From the NCBI GenBank assembly GCA_041394885.1, contig JAWKHI010000012.1, positions 62,001 through 126,000 of the forward strand: 64,000 nt of DNA. The letters are read 5' to 3'. Both the position numbers and the translations under genes were made by a program. The notes beneath the pieces were generated by a model. The model was given only the letters and a program-made list of their open reading frames with translations. It was not told the origin of the DNA and did no database searches. Within the stretch, counting starts at the first letter, position 1, and each line of letters starts with the position of its first letter. This DNA is from DSOI01 sp041394885. Lineage in GTDB: Bacteria > Acidobacteriota > Terriglobia > Bryobacterales > Bryobacteraceae. Below, piece after piece: positions 18,485 through 27,275 of the stretch.

Positions 18485-18561
18485 GCGCCCGTAGCTCAGT
18501 TGGATAGAGCGTCTGGCTACGAACCAGAAGGTCGCATGTTCGAGTCATGCCGGGCGCACCA
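18485..18561 (+). tRNA. tRNA-Arg (anticodon ACG)
   Basis: A complete cloverleaf: acceptor GCGCCCG/CGGGCGC, D arm with AGCTCAGTTGGATAGAGC, anticodon stem TCTGG/CCAGA around loop CTACGAA (anticodon ACG, read as ICG after deamination), T arm GCATG/CATGC with TTCGAGT, discriminator A and an encoded CCA at 18559-18561. Confidence 0.97.
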
Positions 18562-18580
18562 CGCAAGCCTCTTTCCTTCC

Positions 18581-19516
18581 TCAACTCCCCCCCTGCCGCG
18601 TCGTGTTCGGCACCGCCCTCTGCGACAATTTCGGGCGTCCAACTTCGCGTGCGGCGATGGCGAGATCCAACAGCACCGAGACCCAGCGGAAATCCCAAAT
18701 GATGTGCCACAGGCACGCGGCTTTGGTCCGTAGTGGCAGCGGCGCTTCACGAACGGCCGTGACGTAATCCGACGCCAACCTCCACCGGGGGAACACGGCG
18801 CGCCCTTTGTTTTTCGGGTCAAACCATACGCTATGGGCCTGCGGCGTCGGATACTCGCGCGTTGACCGGCCGCTGTGGGTTCGAAAGAAAAACTCCGCCG
18901 AATCGATCTCCACCAGCCGGCCCGCGAGGGCGAGCCTCGCCAATATGTTGCGATCGGAAGCCCACCAGCCTTGTAGCAGTGGCGTTTTGCGAAGAGCCTC
19001 GGTGCGCATCAGTCCGAATATTCCCTGACAGCTTTTGGCCTTGTCGGAAAGAATCTCACCGAGCCGCACCGCGGGATCGGGGTCGGCCGCTCGCACATCG
19101 CGGAAGAGCCTGCCCACCACTTTGCCTTCTTCGTCGATGCAGGAGGTTTTTGCATACACCAGCACCGCCGCGCGATCGCTATCCAGCACCGCGACACACT
19201 CTTCCAGAAAATTCGCGGAGCAGACGTCATCGTCGGAAGACCACTTGAAGTATTCGCCGCGAGCCAAGTGGACCGTCTTGTTGAAATTGGCGGCCGCTCC
19301 TTCGTTGGTTTCGTTGCGATAGTAGCGAATGCGTTCGTCGCGCGCGGCAAACTCCCGGCATATCTTTTCGGTGCCGTCGGTGGACGCGTTGTCGCAGAGA
19401 ATCAGTTCGAAATCTTTGTAAGTTTGTCCGAGCAGACCTTCGAGCGCGAGAGGCAGGAATCTTTCCCCGTTGAAAACCGGAAGCCCGATGCTTACCCGTG
19501 GTGAATTTGTCTGCAT
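18581..19516 (-). CDS. Family 2 glycosyltransferase
   Basis: A 311-residue GT-A glycosyltransferase. It begins with VSIGLPVFNGERFL, then LILCDNASTDGT, and the metal/nucleotide-binding acidic motif WSSDDDV, all typical of family 2. It has no membrane segment apart from possible peripheral helices at the C-terminus. The ATG at 19516 has GGAG eight bases upstream; the frame extends to 19537 without support. It is the last gene of the minus-strand surface-glycan cluster and ends 20 bases from the tRNA. Confidence 0.9.
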   Translation of the reverse strand: MQTNSPRVSIGLPVFNGERFLPLALEGLLGQTYKDFELILCDNASTDGTEKICREFAARDERIRYYRNETNEGAAANFNKTVHLARGEYFKWSSDDDVCSANFLEECVAVLDSDRAAVLVYAKTSCIDEEGKVVGRLFRDVRAADPDPAVRLGEILSDKAKSCQGIFGLMRTEALRKTPLLQGWWASDRNILARLALAGRLVEIDSAEFFFRTHSGRSTREYPTPQAHSVWFDPKNKGRAVFPRWRLASDYVTAVREAPLPLRTKAACLWHIIWDFRWVSVLLDLAIAAREVGRPKLSQRAVPNTTRQGGS

Positions 19517-19617
19517 TGCTGTCACTCCTTTTTCCAAACTTTTGGCCCGCGGCAGCGAACCGGATCAACCGGACTCCCGTGGCAAAGGGAGCCCGGTGCG
19601 CGCGGTTCGCGGTTGTC

Positions 19618-20742
19618 TCATCGCAGGTCTCGAACGGCCGCGGCCAAGTGTGAGAGGAAGCCGTGCCGGGACAAACGCGTTTCCCAGAGGTGGCGGCATT
19701 CCTGCTGCCTGGCCAGAAACTGCTCGGGACTCATTCGCTCGTGGAACTCCAGAATGCGGTCCGGCAGACTCTCGATATTGTTGCGGTCGACGTGAACGCA
19801 AAAGCGCTTCCAATCCACGCCAGCCTCGGGCAGGACGCAGTCGGTGTCGACAAACACCGGAATTCGTCCGCAGGCGAGCGTTTCATAAAACCGGATAGAC
19901 CAGTTTCCATAGCCTCGCACGCAGACGGTGTAGTCACTGTTGAGGACGTTCTTGTAGAAGAGGGAAATCTGTTCGTTGCGCCACTCCGGGTCTCCGGTTG
20001 GATCAATCCGCCGAAAGGCCCTCCGGGAGGCGTGAAAACGGGTTTCGAGGCGGGAATCCGCGGCGAGGATGCGGAGCACCCGCGCGCGCAGGAGAGTGGC
20101 CGGGGTGATCGGTGTGATGTCCCAAAGCCCTTTGCCACGCCGCGCGCGATGGTTGTGAAGAAGGTTCGCGGCGTAGGTGTAGGCGACCTTCGGCCACACT
20201 ACCTGCGCATATCCCCAGAAGCCCACTACCGGCTTCTCCGGTTTCGGGCGAAGCCTCAATTCGCCGCCGGCATGGCGGGGCAACGGATCCTCGACAAAGA
20301 AAGGCGCAGCGACTTCATGCGGCTCGTGCCGGGAGCGATAGAGTGCGGACTGGCAGGCGATCACGTTGCGGAACGGGTATAGCGGCGGCAGATCCCCCCG
20401 GTGCCAGACCAGCAGCTTCTTCCCGAGTGCCTCCGCATGGTTGGCGATGCTGGCCGCTTCCTCGATCCTTTCGTTGGCGACGTAGTAGGTCCAGGTGTAG
20501 GGCAGCGCGAACACGTCGGCGTCGGCCGGGTTTTCCACTCTCTCGATCGGCCTGCCGCCGAGCGTCGCAGGGCTACCGGCTGCGCGCGACTCGAAAGCCT
20601 CGAGTAGAACTGGGTTGAGTTCGGCGCCGGTTTCGGCGCCGTGTTGCGTCAATTGCGAATACACACGCAAGGTGTCGCCGGCAGACAACCTCGGTGAGGT
20701 TTCTCCGGTAGTACCCTGGTGGATCAGCTTGACTGGTTGCAT
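19618..20742 (-). CDS. Exostosin-like (GT47-type) glycosyltransferase
   Basis: A 374-residue protein. The C-terminal half carries an exostosin-like nucleotide-sugar block: DYTVCVRGYGNWSIRFYETL then ACGRIPVFVDTDCVLP. The N-terminal part includes FALPYTWTYYV and LLVWHRGDLPP, which fit the GT-B fold of the family. No signal peptide is seen, so it probably acts in the cytoplasm on lipid-linked glycan. It sits between a family 2 glycosyltransferase and the C-methyltransferase genes, and the sugar it transfers is unknown. Confidence 0.75.
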   Translation of the reverse strand: MQPVKLIHQGTTGETSPRLSAGDTLRVYSQLTQHGAETGAELNPVLLEAFESRAAGSPATLGGRPIERVENPADADVFALPYTWTYYVANERIEEAASIANHAEALGKKLLVWHRGDLPPLYPFRNVIACQSALYRSRHEPHEVAAPFFVEDPLPRHAGGELRLRPKPEKPVVGFWGYAQVVWPKVAYTYAANLLHNHRARRGKGLWDITPITPATLLRARVLRILAADSRLETRFHASRRAFRRIDPTGDPEWRNEQISLFYKNVLNSDYTVCVRGYGNWSIRFYETLACGRIPVFVDTDCVLPEAGVDWKRFCVHVDRNNIESLPDRILEFHERMSPEQFLARQQECRHLWETRLSRHGFLSHLAAAVRDLR

Positions 20743-20912
20743 CGAAAAGCTCCGGCGATCATCGTTGTCGAGGAGGCGAGGCCAGGCCTGCCAGCCCGGC
20801 TAGCTCTGCCGATTCGTAACTGGCGAGTTCCTGGGGTAACATCATCGGCTCCCGGTCCTACCGTCTTCTCGTTTGCTGTATCCAGCCGGGTTGACGCGAA
20901 CCGGAGGGGCGC

Positions 20913-22130
20913 TCATGGCTCCATGACCTCATTACCGACAGCGGCCGATTCGAGGGCTTCCACTGTCGCGTGGACGCCCAATCTCGCCAACTCCGCCTCC
21001 ACCTCCCGCAGGTAGATGGGGTTCATCACCACTACGTTGGCGGGCCGGAGACTCCGCAGCGCCTCCGGACCCACCACCGGAATTCCCGAACCCGGCAAAT
21101 AGCACCCGTGCTTGTAAGGATTGATGTCGACCGCGGCCGCTACGCCAGCCGCATCGCTGCCGAGAGCCGACAAGAACGCGACCGCCTTCGAGCCGCCACC
21201 CCACAGGACCCATGGCTTGCCTCCGTGGAGCATCTCCGCGCGCCGCCGCCAATCGGCAATCGCTCTTACGGAGTTCGAACGGAAACCGGCCACTTGCGCG
21301 CGCGTCTCCGCCAGCGTGGATTCGAGCGGCATCACGCTGCGATTCTCCCCAGCGCCTGGACGTGCTTCGATGACCAGATACTGGTCTCCGTATTCGGTGC
21401 GCAGGTTCGTCACTTCCCAACCTTGGGATCGGAACAACCGCGCCAGCGCCCCAGGCGTGAAGTAGGAGCAGTGCTCATAGTAGACGTCCCAAAATGCGGT
21501 TTCGGTCAGAACGAGTTCCGCGTTGGGCACCATGAAAAACGTGGGTGCGTTGCGTTGGAGCGCCAGCGCCGTGAAGGAGGCGGCATCGCGGATGTGTTCG
21601 AGCGTCATCTTGCATACCACGAAATCGGCTTCGTAGCTGGCGTGGCGCTCCGAATAGAAGTCAGCGATGAAGGATACGTCCCCGGTGCCGGACTGATTCC
21701 GCTCCGGAACCACGGCCGGGTCAAACCCGACGCCGCGGCATCCGCCGAGACGGCACAACAGATTCAGGAACTCGCCCTTGCCGCAGCCGATCTCGAGTAT
21801 CGTCTTGCCGGCCAGGTCATGCCGCGCTACCAGGGATTCAGCCAACCGGTGATGGAACGCGTTGAATGTGGCCGAGAAGGCCTGCGTTTCTTCGATGCGG
21901 CCACAGTATTCCTGGAGCGAGGGGTCGTAGGCGACGTTGCGGATAAAGCCGCACCACGGGCACAAGGCAAGACGGATGTCGCCCCGGGTGTAGCCGACCG
22001 CTTCCTCGCGGGTCCTCATCAGCAGCGTGCTGTGGACCGGTACGCGGTCCACTGAGTGAAACACCTCCATGCCGGGGCAGCCGCATGCGGTGCAGGCGTT
22101 GGCATCGGGTTGGAACGATAAGTCCGTCAC
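20913..22130 (-). CDS. Sugar C-methyltransferase (first of a tandem pair)
   Basis: A 405-residue protein with the three-part architecture of nucleotide-sugar C-methyltransferases: an N-terminal zinc-binding domain (CTACGCPG near residue 13 and LCPWCG near 57), a class I SAM domain (TILEIGCGKGEFLNLL near residue 105), and the C-methyltransferase C-terminal domain (WGGGSKAVAFL, DINPYKHGCYLPGSGIPV). Related enzymes add a methyl branch to a keto sugar carbon. Its start overlaps the stop of the preceding paralogue by four bases (ATGA), so the two are translationally coupled. Confidence 0.85.
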   Translation of the reverse strand: MTDLSFQPDANACTACGCPGMEVFHSVDRVPVHSTLLMRTREEAVGYTRGDIRLALCPWCGFIRNVAYDPSLQEYCGRIEETQAFSATFNAFHHRLAESLVARHDLAGKTILEIGCGKGEFLNLLCRLGGCRGVGFDPAVVPERNQSGTGDVSFIADFYSERHASYEADFVVCKMTLEHIRDAASFTALALQRNAPTFFMVPNAELVLTETAFWDVYYEHCSYFTPGALARLFRSQGWEVTNLRTEYGDQYLVIEARPGAGENRSVMPLESTLAETRAQVAGFRSNSVRAIADWRRRAEMLHGGKPWVLWGGGSKAVAFLSALGSDAAGVAAAVDINPYKHGCYLPGSGIPVVGPEALRSLRPANVVVMNPIYLREVEAELARLGVHATVEALESAAVGNEVMEP

Positions 22131-23398
22131 CGCACGATCTCCGGCACGGGCACGGGAACGATGAACCGGCCCCCGGCGCCGACGTAGGCGCTTTGTTGCC
22201 GTATGATCTCGGAGGCGAAGTTCCAGGCGAGGAGCACGCAGTAGTCCGGCCGGTCTTCCGCCAACCGGGAGGCAGGCACAATCGGGATTCGGTTGCCGGC
22301 CATGAAGCGTCCGTGCTTGTAGGGATTCAGGTCGACAATGTATTCGAGGTCCCCGAGGCCGATTCCGCAGTAGGACAGGAGGGTGGTTGCCTTGGCTGCT
22401 GCGCCGTAGCCAACGATGCGCGCGCCGCTTTCCTTTAGCTCCTCCAGGATGGCGCGCATGCCCCGGCGGACCGCTTCCACGCGTCCCGCGAAGGCTTCGT
22501 AGTAAGCGGGGTCACCCATTCCCGCGGCGGCTTCTTCGGCGAGGAGCCTTGTCACCGCCGAGGACTGCTGGTCCTGGCGGCCGGCGTACATCCGCAGCGA
22601 ACCCCCATGAATCGCGACCCGGCGCACGTCCTGGAGGAAGAGCCCATGGCGCCGGAATAGGTTGGCGGCCGCGGTAACAGAGAAGTAACAAAGGTGCTGG
22701 TGATAGATGGTGTCGAATTCGCAATGAGCGATGAGATCAGCCAGGTACGGGCATTCGATCACCGCGACACCGTCGTCTTTCAGCAGGGCACCGATGCCTT
22801 CGACGAGACCGTTCAGGTCCCAGACGTGGGCGAGCACATTGTTCGCGATGAGAACGTCCGCCATCTCCCCTTCGCCGCGCAGTTGCCACGCCAGGTCCCG
22901 GCCGAAAAATGTGTGAAGTGTCCGGATGCCGCGCTTCATCGCGGCCTCGGCCGGTCCTTTGGCCGGATCGATGCCGAGTACGGGGATTCCGCGTTCGGCG
23001 AAGTTGGCGAGCATGTAGCCATCGTTGGAGGCCACTTCCACCACTTTGCTGTTCGAGTCCAGCCGGCGGCTTTCGATCAGTTCCAAGGCGTTGGCCCTGG
23101 TGTGCGCCATCAGGGCTGGTGAAACCGAGGAGAAGTAGGGATAGTCGTCACCGAAGAGAACTTCAGGCGCGACGGTTTCGCGGATCTGAACCAGGGCGCA
23201 ATCCTCGCACAATGCGACCGTCAGGGGAGCTTCCGGATCGGGCTCATCGAACTGGTTGGGCCGCACGAGCCGGTCCGCTAGCGGGGTTGTCCCCAAGTCG
23301 AGAAAGGTCGTGAGGTTCGTACCGCCGCATGAGCGGCAGGTCTTTCGCTCCGGCTCAACTAGCCAAGGCGTCTGGGACGCGAGCGCCGAGCCCACCAT
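22127..23398 (-). CDS. Sugar C-methyltransferase (second of a tandem pair)
   Basis: About 423 residues with the TylCIII-like architecture: zinc-binding cysteines (CRSCGG near residue 20, CEDCALVQ near 65), the SAM motif VVEVASNDGYML, and the C-terminal domain (VGYGAAAKATTLLSYCGIG and DLNPYKHGRFMAGNRIPI). It is closer to the characterised nucleotide-sugar C-methyltransferases than its downstream paralogue. AGGAGG lies five bases before the ATG at 23398. Its start lies inside the 3' end of the upstream epimerase gene. Confidence 0.88.
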   Translation of the reverse strand: MVGSALASQTPWLVEPERKTCRSCGGTNLTTFLDLGTTPLADRLVRPNQFDEPDPEAPLTVALCEDCALVQIRETVAPEVLFGDDYPYFSSVSPALMAHTRANALELIESRRLDSNSKVVEVASNDGYMLANFAERGIPVLGIDPAKGPAEAAMKRGIRTLHTFFGRDLAWQLRGEGEMADVLIANNVLAHVWDLNGLVEGIGALLKDDGVAVIECPYLADLIAHCEFDTIYHQHLCYFSVTAAANLFRRHGLFLQDVRRVAIHGGSLRMYAGRQDQQSSAVTRLLAEEAAAGMGDPAYYEAFAGRVEAVRRGMRAILEELKESGARIVGYGAAAKATTLLSYCGIGLGDLEYIVDLNPYKHGRFMAGNRIPIVPASRLAEDRPDYCVLLAWNFASEIIRQQSAYVGAGGRFIVPVPVPEIVR

Positions 23399-24434
23399 GC
23401 GCACCTCCTGTCGGGCGTAATTTCTCGTCGACCACCCCCTGGCGGATCAACTGTTGAATATGTCCCACGCGCTTCCAGCGCGGTCCTTCGAAATCTTCCA
23501 CCTTCAGGCCGTGAGTGCGGTAGCGCTCGAACAACTCGCTCGCGCCCGATGCAACGGTCCACTGTGGCGAATAGTCGGCTACTTCGTGTTCGAGGCGGGT
23601 GCAATCCACGCGATAGTTCCGCGCGTCCGGACCGGCGTCTTCGGCGAAGCTGAACTCACTGCCCGGGACGGTGTCGGCGACGATCTGCGCCACGTCGCGC
23701 ACGCGGTAGTTTTCCGCGGTCCGCCCAACGTTGAACGGCCGGTTGTGAATCAGTTCGCGTGGCTGCGTCATGAGAGTACAGAAGGCATGGGCCACGTCCC
23801 GCACATGGACGAGCGGCCGCCATGGCTTGCCATCGCTCTTCATACGAACCTTCCCTGTGCAGTAGGCCCAGGCGACCAGGTTATTCACGACGAGATCGAA
23901 GCGCAGCCTCGGCGAATAGCCATACACGGTGGCGTTGCGCAGATACACGGGGCTGAATTGGTCACCGGCCATCGGAGAAAGGTCCCGCTCGACGAGCGCC
24001 TTCGAGACCCCGTAGGGCGTGACCGGTTGAAAAGTCCCGCTCTCATCGAGGAACCCGTCGCCCGACGCCCCGTAGGTGCTACAGGACGAAGAGTAGAGAA
24101 ATCTGGAGATCCCACAGGCCTTCGCGATTTCGGCCAATCGAACCGAAGCCCGATGGTTGATGTCGAAGGTCAGTTCAGGGTCGAGGTCTCCCAGGGGGTC
24201 ATTGGACAGACCCGCGAGATGGATCACGGCCTCGAAACCCTTACCGCAGAGGTCCGCGATTTCGATGTCTCGAATGTCCTTGTGAATGGTAGGCGGATGG
24301 ACCGGCGCGGTGCCGTAGTCGCAAGCGGCGTAGAGATCGGTGTCGAGGCCGGTGACGTCATGCCCGCCGGCTCTGAGCATGGGCACCAATGCAGTGCCGA
24401 TGTAGCCGTGGCTACCGGTAACCAATACCTTCAC
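23355..24434 (-). CDS. NAD-dependent epimerase/dehydratase (extended SDR)
   Basis: A 359-residue sugar-nucleotide SDR enzyme. It has the Rossmann motif VTGSHGYIG at residues 5-13 and HLAGLSNDP in the core. The expected Tyr-x-x-x-Lys catalytic pair is YGVSKALVE, preceded by a serine-rich strand (FLYSSSCSTYG). It starts at GTG 24434, overlapping the previous stop as GTGA, with AAGGAAAA upstream. It is not an RfbG-type CDP-glucose dehydratase by sequence; a reductase or epimerase step on the methylated sugar is likely. Its substrate is inferred from neighbours. Confidence 0.85.
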   Translation of the reverse strand: MKVLVTGSHGYIGTALVPMLRAGGHDVTGLDTDLYAACDYGTAPVHPPTIHKDIRDIEIADLCGKGFEAVIHLAGLSNDPLGDLDPELTFDINHRASVRLAEIAKACGISRFLYSSSCSTYGASGDGFLDESGTFQPVTPYGVSKALVERDLSPMAGDQFSPVYLRNATVYGYSPRLRFDLVVNNLVAWAYCTGKVRMKSDGKPWRPLVHVRDVAHAFCTLMTQPRELIHNRPFNVGRTAENYRVRDVAQIVADTVPGSEFSFAEDAGPDARNYRVDCTRLEHEVADYSPQWTVASGASELFERYRTHGLKVEDFEGPRWKRVGHIQQLIRQGVVDEKLRPTGGAHGGLGARVPDALAS

Positions 24435-25213
24435 GACGTTTTCCTTTCGTCCCAGACGCGCCACGGCGGATCCGTTTCCCATAGCTGCTGCAACAGGTTC
24501 TTGTCGCGCAGGGTGTCCATGCATTGCCAGAAAGACTCATGCCGGTAGGCCATCAATTGGCCCTCGCGCGCCAGACGTTCCATCGGGCCGCGCTCCCAGT
24601 GCGTGGCATCATCCTCGATGTAGTCGAGCACCTGGGGTTCGAGCACGAAAAAGGCGCCGTTGATCCATCCTTCAGCGGCTTGCGGCTTCTCGGTGAATTC
24701 GGTTACTTGGTCCCCGCTGAGGACGACATGGCCGAATCGGGAGGGCGGATGAACGACGGTGACCGTCGCCAACTTTCCGTGAGAACGGTGGTAGGCGAGC
24801 AGTTTCCGGAGGTCAATGTTAGAAACGCCATCGCCCCAGGTCATCATAAACGTCTCATTGCTCAGGTGGGGCTTGAGGCGTCTCACCCTGCCGCCGGTTT
24901 GCGTTCTAACTCCAGTGTCGATGAGTTCGAGGTTGATATTGAGGTGACCATTGTTTCGGCTTTCCACTTGGCCTGTCGCGAGAGATACACTCAGGTCGCC
25001 CGACAGGGGGAAATAGTCGACGAAGTACTTCTTGATGACCTCTCCCTTATATCCGAGCGCGATCAGGAAGTCCTCAAATCCGTAGTGCGCATAGTGACGG
25101 ATGATATGCCAGAGAATCGGCTTTCCGCCGATCTCGATCATCGGCTTCGGGCGCAGTTCCGTCTCCTCAGCGAACCTCGTGCCTAGGCCGCCGGCCAGAA
25201 TAACTACTTTCAT
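24431..25213 (-). CDS. rfbF: Glucose-1-phosphate cytidylyltransferase
   Basis: A 260-residue nucleotidyltransferase that joins CTP and glucose-1-phosphate to give CDP-glucose, the entry step to CDP-deoxysugars. It has the N-terminal signature LAGGLGTRFAEET and RPKPMIEIGGKP, and the RfbF-type block HYGFEDFLIALGYKGEVIKKY. GGAGAG precedes the ATG, and a good promoter lies 33-61 bases upstream. It is the first gene of the minus-strand cluster. Confidence 0.92.
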   Translation of the reverse strand: MKVVILAGGLGTRFAEETELRPKPMIEIGGKPILWHIIRHYAHYGFEDFLIALGYKGEVIKKYFVDYFPLSGDLSVSLATGQVESRNNGHLNINLELIDTGVRTQTGGRVRRLKPHLSNETFMMTWGDGVSNIDLRKLLAYHRSHGKLATVTVVHPPSRFGHVVLSGDQVTEFTEKPQAAEGWINGAFFVLEPQVLDYIEDDATHWERGPMERLAREGQLMAYRHESFWQCMDTLRDKNLLQQLWETDPPWRVWDERKTS

Positions 25214-25245
25214 TACTTCTCTCCGCTGTCAGGATCGATAGTCGA

Positions 25246-25274
25246 TGATAATTCGCTAATATAGTCGTGTAAAG
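25246..25274 (-). promoter_or_regulatory. Sigma70-like promoter of the surface-glycan cluster
   Basis: On the minus strand, TTTACA (25274-25269), a 17-base spacer and TATCAT (25251-25246). The inferred transcription start is about 25 bases before the rfbF ATG. The surrounding sequence is AT-richer than its neighbours. Confidence 0.6.
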
Positions 25275-25554
25275 CGAAACATTGGTACCAGGGGTACTAA
25301 TCGAAGGTCATATTTTTGCCATCTGGGCAAATAGGGCGGATCGCTGTAGGGAACCTCTACGCTCAGCGCTCATAGTGTGTTGAGTCATGCAGAGCTCAGG
25401 CGCGAACGAGAAGATCGTGGATGTCCCGTGTTTGCCGCCGAGTCAGCGAACCAACGTACTTGGTTCGCGACAAGGTACCAGGACTGTATTCCTATTCAGT
25501 ATTCCGTCCGGAAGCGAACAAGCGGAGTAAGGAGTGCGCGAGGAAGTACGACCG
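25275..25554. other. Intergenic stretch with no recognised gene
   Basis: With the promoter above, this forms the only gap longer than 300 bases (25214-25554). It separates rfbF from the end of the FHA-phosphatase gene. A 6-bp hairpin (TTTGCC, ATCTG, GGCAAA) lies near 25315-25331. Short open frames here show no family features. Confidence 0.5.
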
Positions 25555-27207
25555 CTAGAGCTTTCGAGCCACCACCACGGTGATATCGTCACCAGCGGCT
25601 TCGTCACCCATGAAACGCTCGACGGACTCGAACACTTCACGTACGATCTCACTGGCACTCGAGTCTCGCAGCGCTCCCAACTGACCCACGAGGCGTTCCT
25701 CCCCATACTCTTCCTCACTGGCGGACTGGGCCTCGGTCACGCCATCGCTGAACATCACGAGCACATCGCCGGTACGGAGTTCCGTCTGCGCAGCCTCGTA
25801 GCGGTAGTTCTTGAGGATCCCGAGCACGGGGCCTCCGGTCTCGAGAGTCTCGACGCCGCCGCTCTTTCGCAGTAAGTAAGGCGGATTGTGCCCGGCGTTG
25901 CTGTAACTGACGCTGCCGGTGGCCGGATCGTACAAACACATGAAGAAGGTGATGAACCGGTTACCCGGACATGTCGCGGCCACGCTGCGGTTGATGCGGG
26001 TCATGAGCTCGGCCATGTCCATGCTCTCCTCGCAGAGCACTTGCACGCGTGCCTGGAGGCTGGACATCAACAGGGCCGCGGACATTCCCTTTCCTGCCAC
26101 GTCGCCGCACAGGATCGCCACTCGCCCGTCGCTCAAGGGCAGATAGTCGAAGTAGTCGCCGCCCACCGAACGGCACGCGACGCTAAGCCCTGCCACGTCG
26201 AGACCTTCAATCTTCGGAGACTGCTTCGGCAGCAAGTTTCTCTGGATTTCGGCTGCCTGTTCCAGCTCTTTCTTGAGGAATCGCTCGGCTACTTCCACCT
26301 CCGCCAGGCGCGCATTCTCGATGCGGATGGCGGCGATGTTAGCCATGACAGTGAGCAGGGTAAGGTCCTGTTGGGTGAATGGCCGCACGATGCCGGGAGA
26401 ATCGAGATAGATGAGCCCGATGACTTTCTCTTTGGTTTGCAGCGGCACCGCCAGCAGGCTCTTGATCCGCTGTTGCACGATGGTGTTGCTGCCGCGCAGG
26501 GCGGCGTCCTGGCTGGCGTCGGAAATCAGCAAGGACTCCTTTCCCGCGAGCACGCGGTCGCGTACGGCTCCGCTGATACGGAATGAGTCTCCGAGCGCGG
26601 CGCGGGGAATCAACTGCCCATCCTCGTACACCAGCACGACGCCGCGGGTGGCGCCCACCGAGCGGACCGACAGGTTGAGGATGACGCTGAACAATTCCGG
26701 GAGGGGGCGCTGGCCGTCGAGTTCGGCGCCGGCGGCCAGCAGAGCCTGGACGTGGCTGGTGCCTACGAGCGCGGGCGACTTCAGGACCGCTTCGAGACCG
26801 CTGGCATCGTCACCTCCGAGTACCTCGTTCAGTTGGACGCTGACGCTGGTCGAGCGTTGTGTGTCGGCGATTTCGTCCTGGACGAACACGACGGTGCGAT
26901 CCGAGACCTGCGCGGGATCCTCGAACACGAGGGTCACGCGGCCGGCCTGGACGCGGTCTCCGATGGCCAATGCGCGGCGGCCGGAGAGGCGCTCGCCGTT
27001 GACCAGCGTACCGTTCTTGCTGCCAAGATCCTCGGCCCACCATTCATCGGCATCGAGCACGAAAGCCAGGTGGCGCCTGGACAAGATGGGGTCGTCAGGA
27101 TAGGCCAGGTCATTATCGCTCGAACGCCCCAGGGTGACCCGCGATTGTTCCAGAGGCAAGTTGCGCGCGGGCCCTTCGGGCAGTTGTATCACCAATTCAC
27201 GTTTCAT
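25555..27207 (-). CDS. FHA-GAF-PP2C (RsbU-type) protein phosphatase
   Basis: A 550-residue signalling protein in three parts: an FHA phosphothreonine-binding domain (residues about 1-95; VTLGRSSDNDLAYPDDPILSRRH and EDLGSKNGTLVN), a GAF sensor domain (about 150-310), and a SpoIIE/RsbU PP2C-type phosphatase (about 340-550; SVGGDYFDYLPL, LCGDVAGKGMSAAL, and a C-terminal DDITVVV). Such proteins usually control a partner-switching anti-sigma pathway or dephosphorylate Ser/Thr kinase targets. No kinase or anti-sigma gene is next to it. It lies 68 bases after the S8 protease gene on the same strand. Confidence 0.9.
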   Translation of the reverse strand: MKRELVIQLPEGPARNLPLEQSRVTLGRSSDNDLAYPDDPILSRRHLAFVLDADEWWAEDLGSKNGTLVNGERLSGRRALAIGDRVQAGRVTLVFEDPAQVSDRTVVFVQDEIADTQRSTSVSVQLNEVLGGDDASGLEAVLKSPALVGTSHVQALLAAGAELDGQRPLPELFSVILNLSVRSVGATRGVVLVYEDGQLIPRAALGDSFRISGAVRDRVLAGKESLLISDASQDAALRGSNTIVQQRIKSLLAVPLQTKEKVIGLIYLDSPGIVRPFTQQDLTLLTVMANIAAIRIENARLAEVEVAERFLKKELEQAAEIQRNLLPKQSPKIEGLDVAGLSVACRSVGGDYFDYLPLSDGRVAILCGDVAGKGMSAALLMSSLQARVQVLCEESMDMAELMTRINRSVAATCPGNRFITFFMCLYDPATGSVSYSNAGHNPPYLLRKSGGVETLETGGPVLGILKNYRYEAAQTELRTGDVLVMFSDGVTEAQSASEEEYGEERLVGQLGALRDSSASEIVREVFESVERFMGDEAAGDDITVVVARKL

Positions 27208-27275
27208 GTTGTGGACGCTACTCTCTCAACCGTTGCTGTTGCTATAGTAGCGCCCACCTCGGACGCGGGGCAGGA

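Noticed and set aside
25377..25583. Short plus-strand frame in the gap before the FHA-phosphatase gene
   Set aside because: It has no ribosome binding site or family features and runs into the end of the opposite gene.
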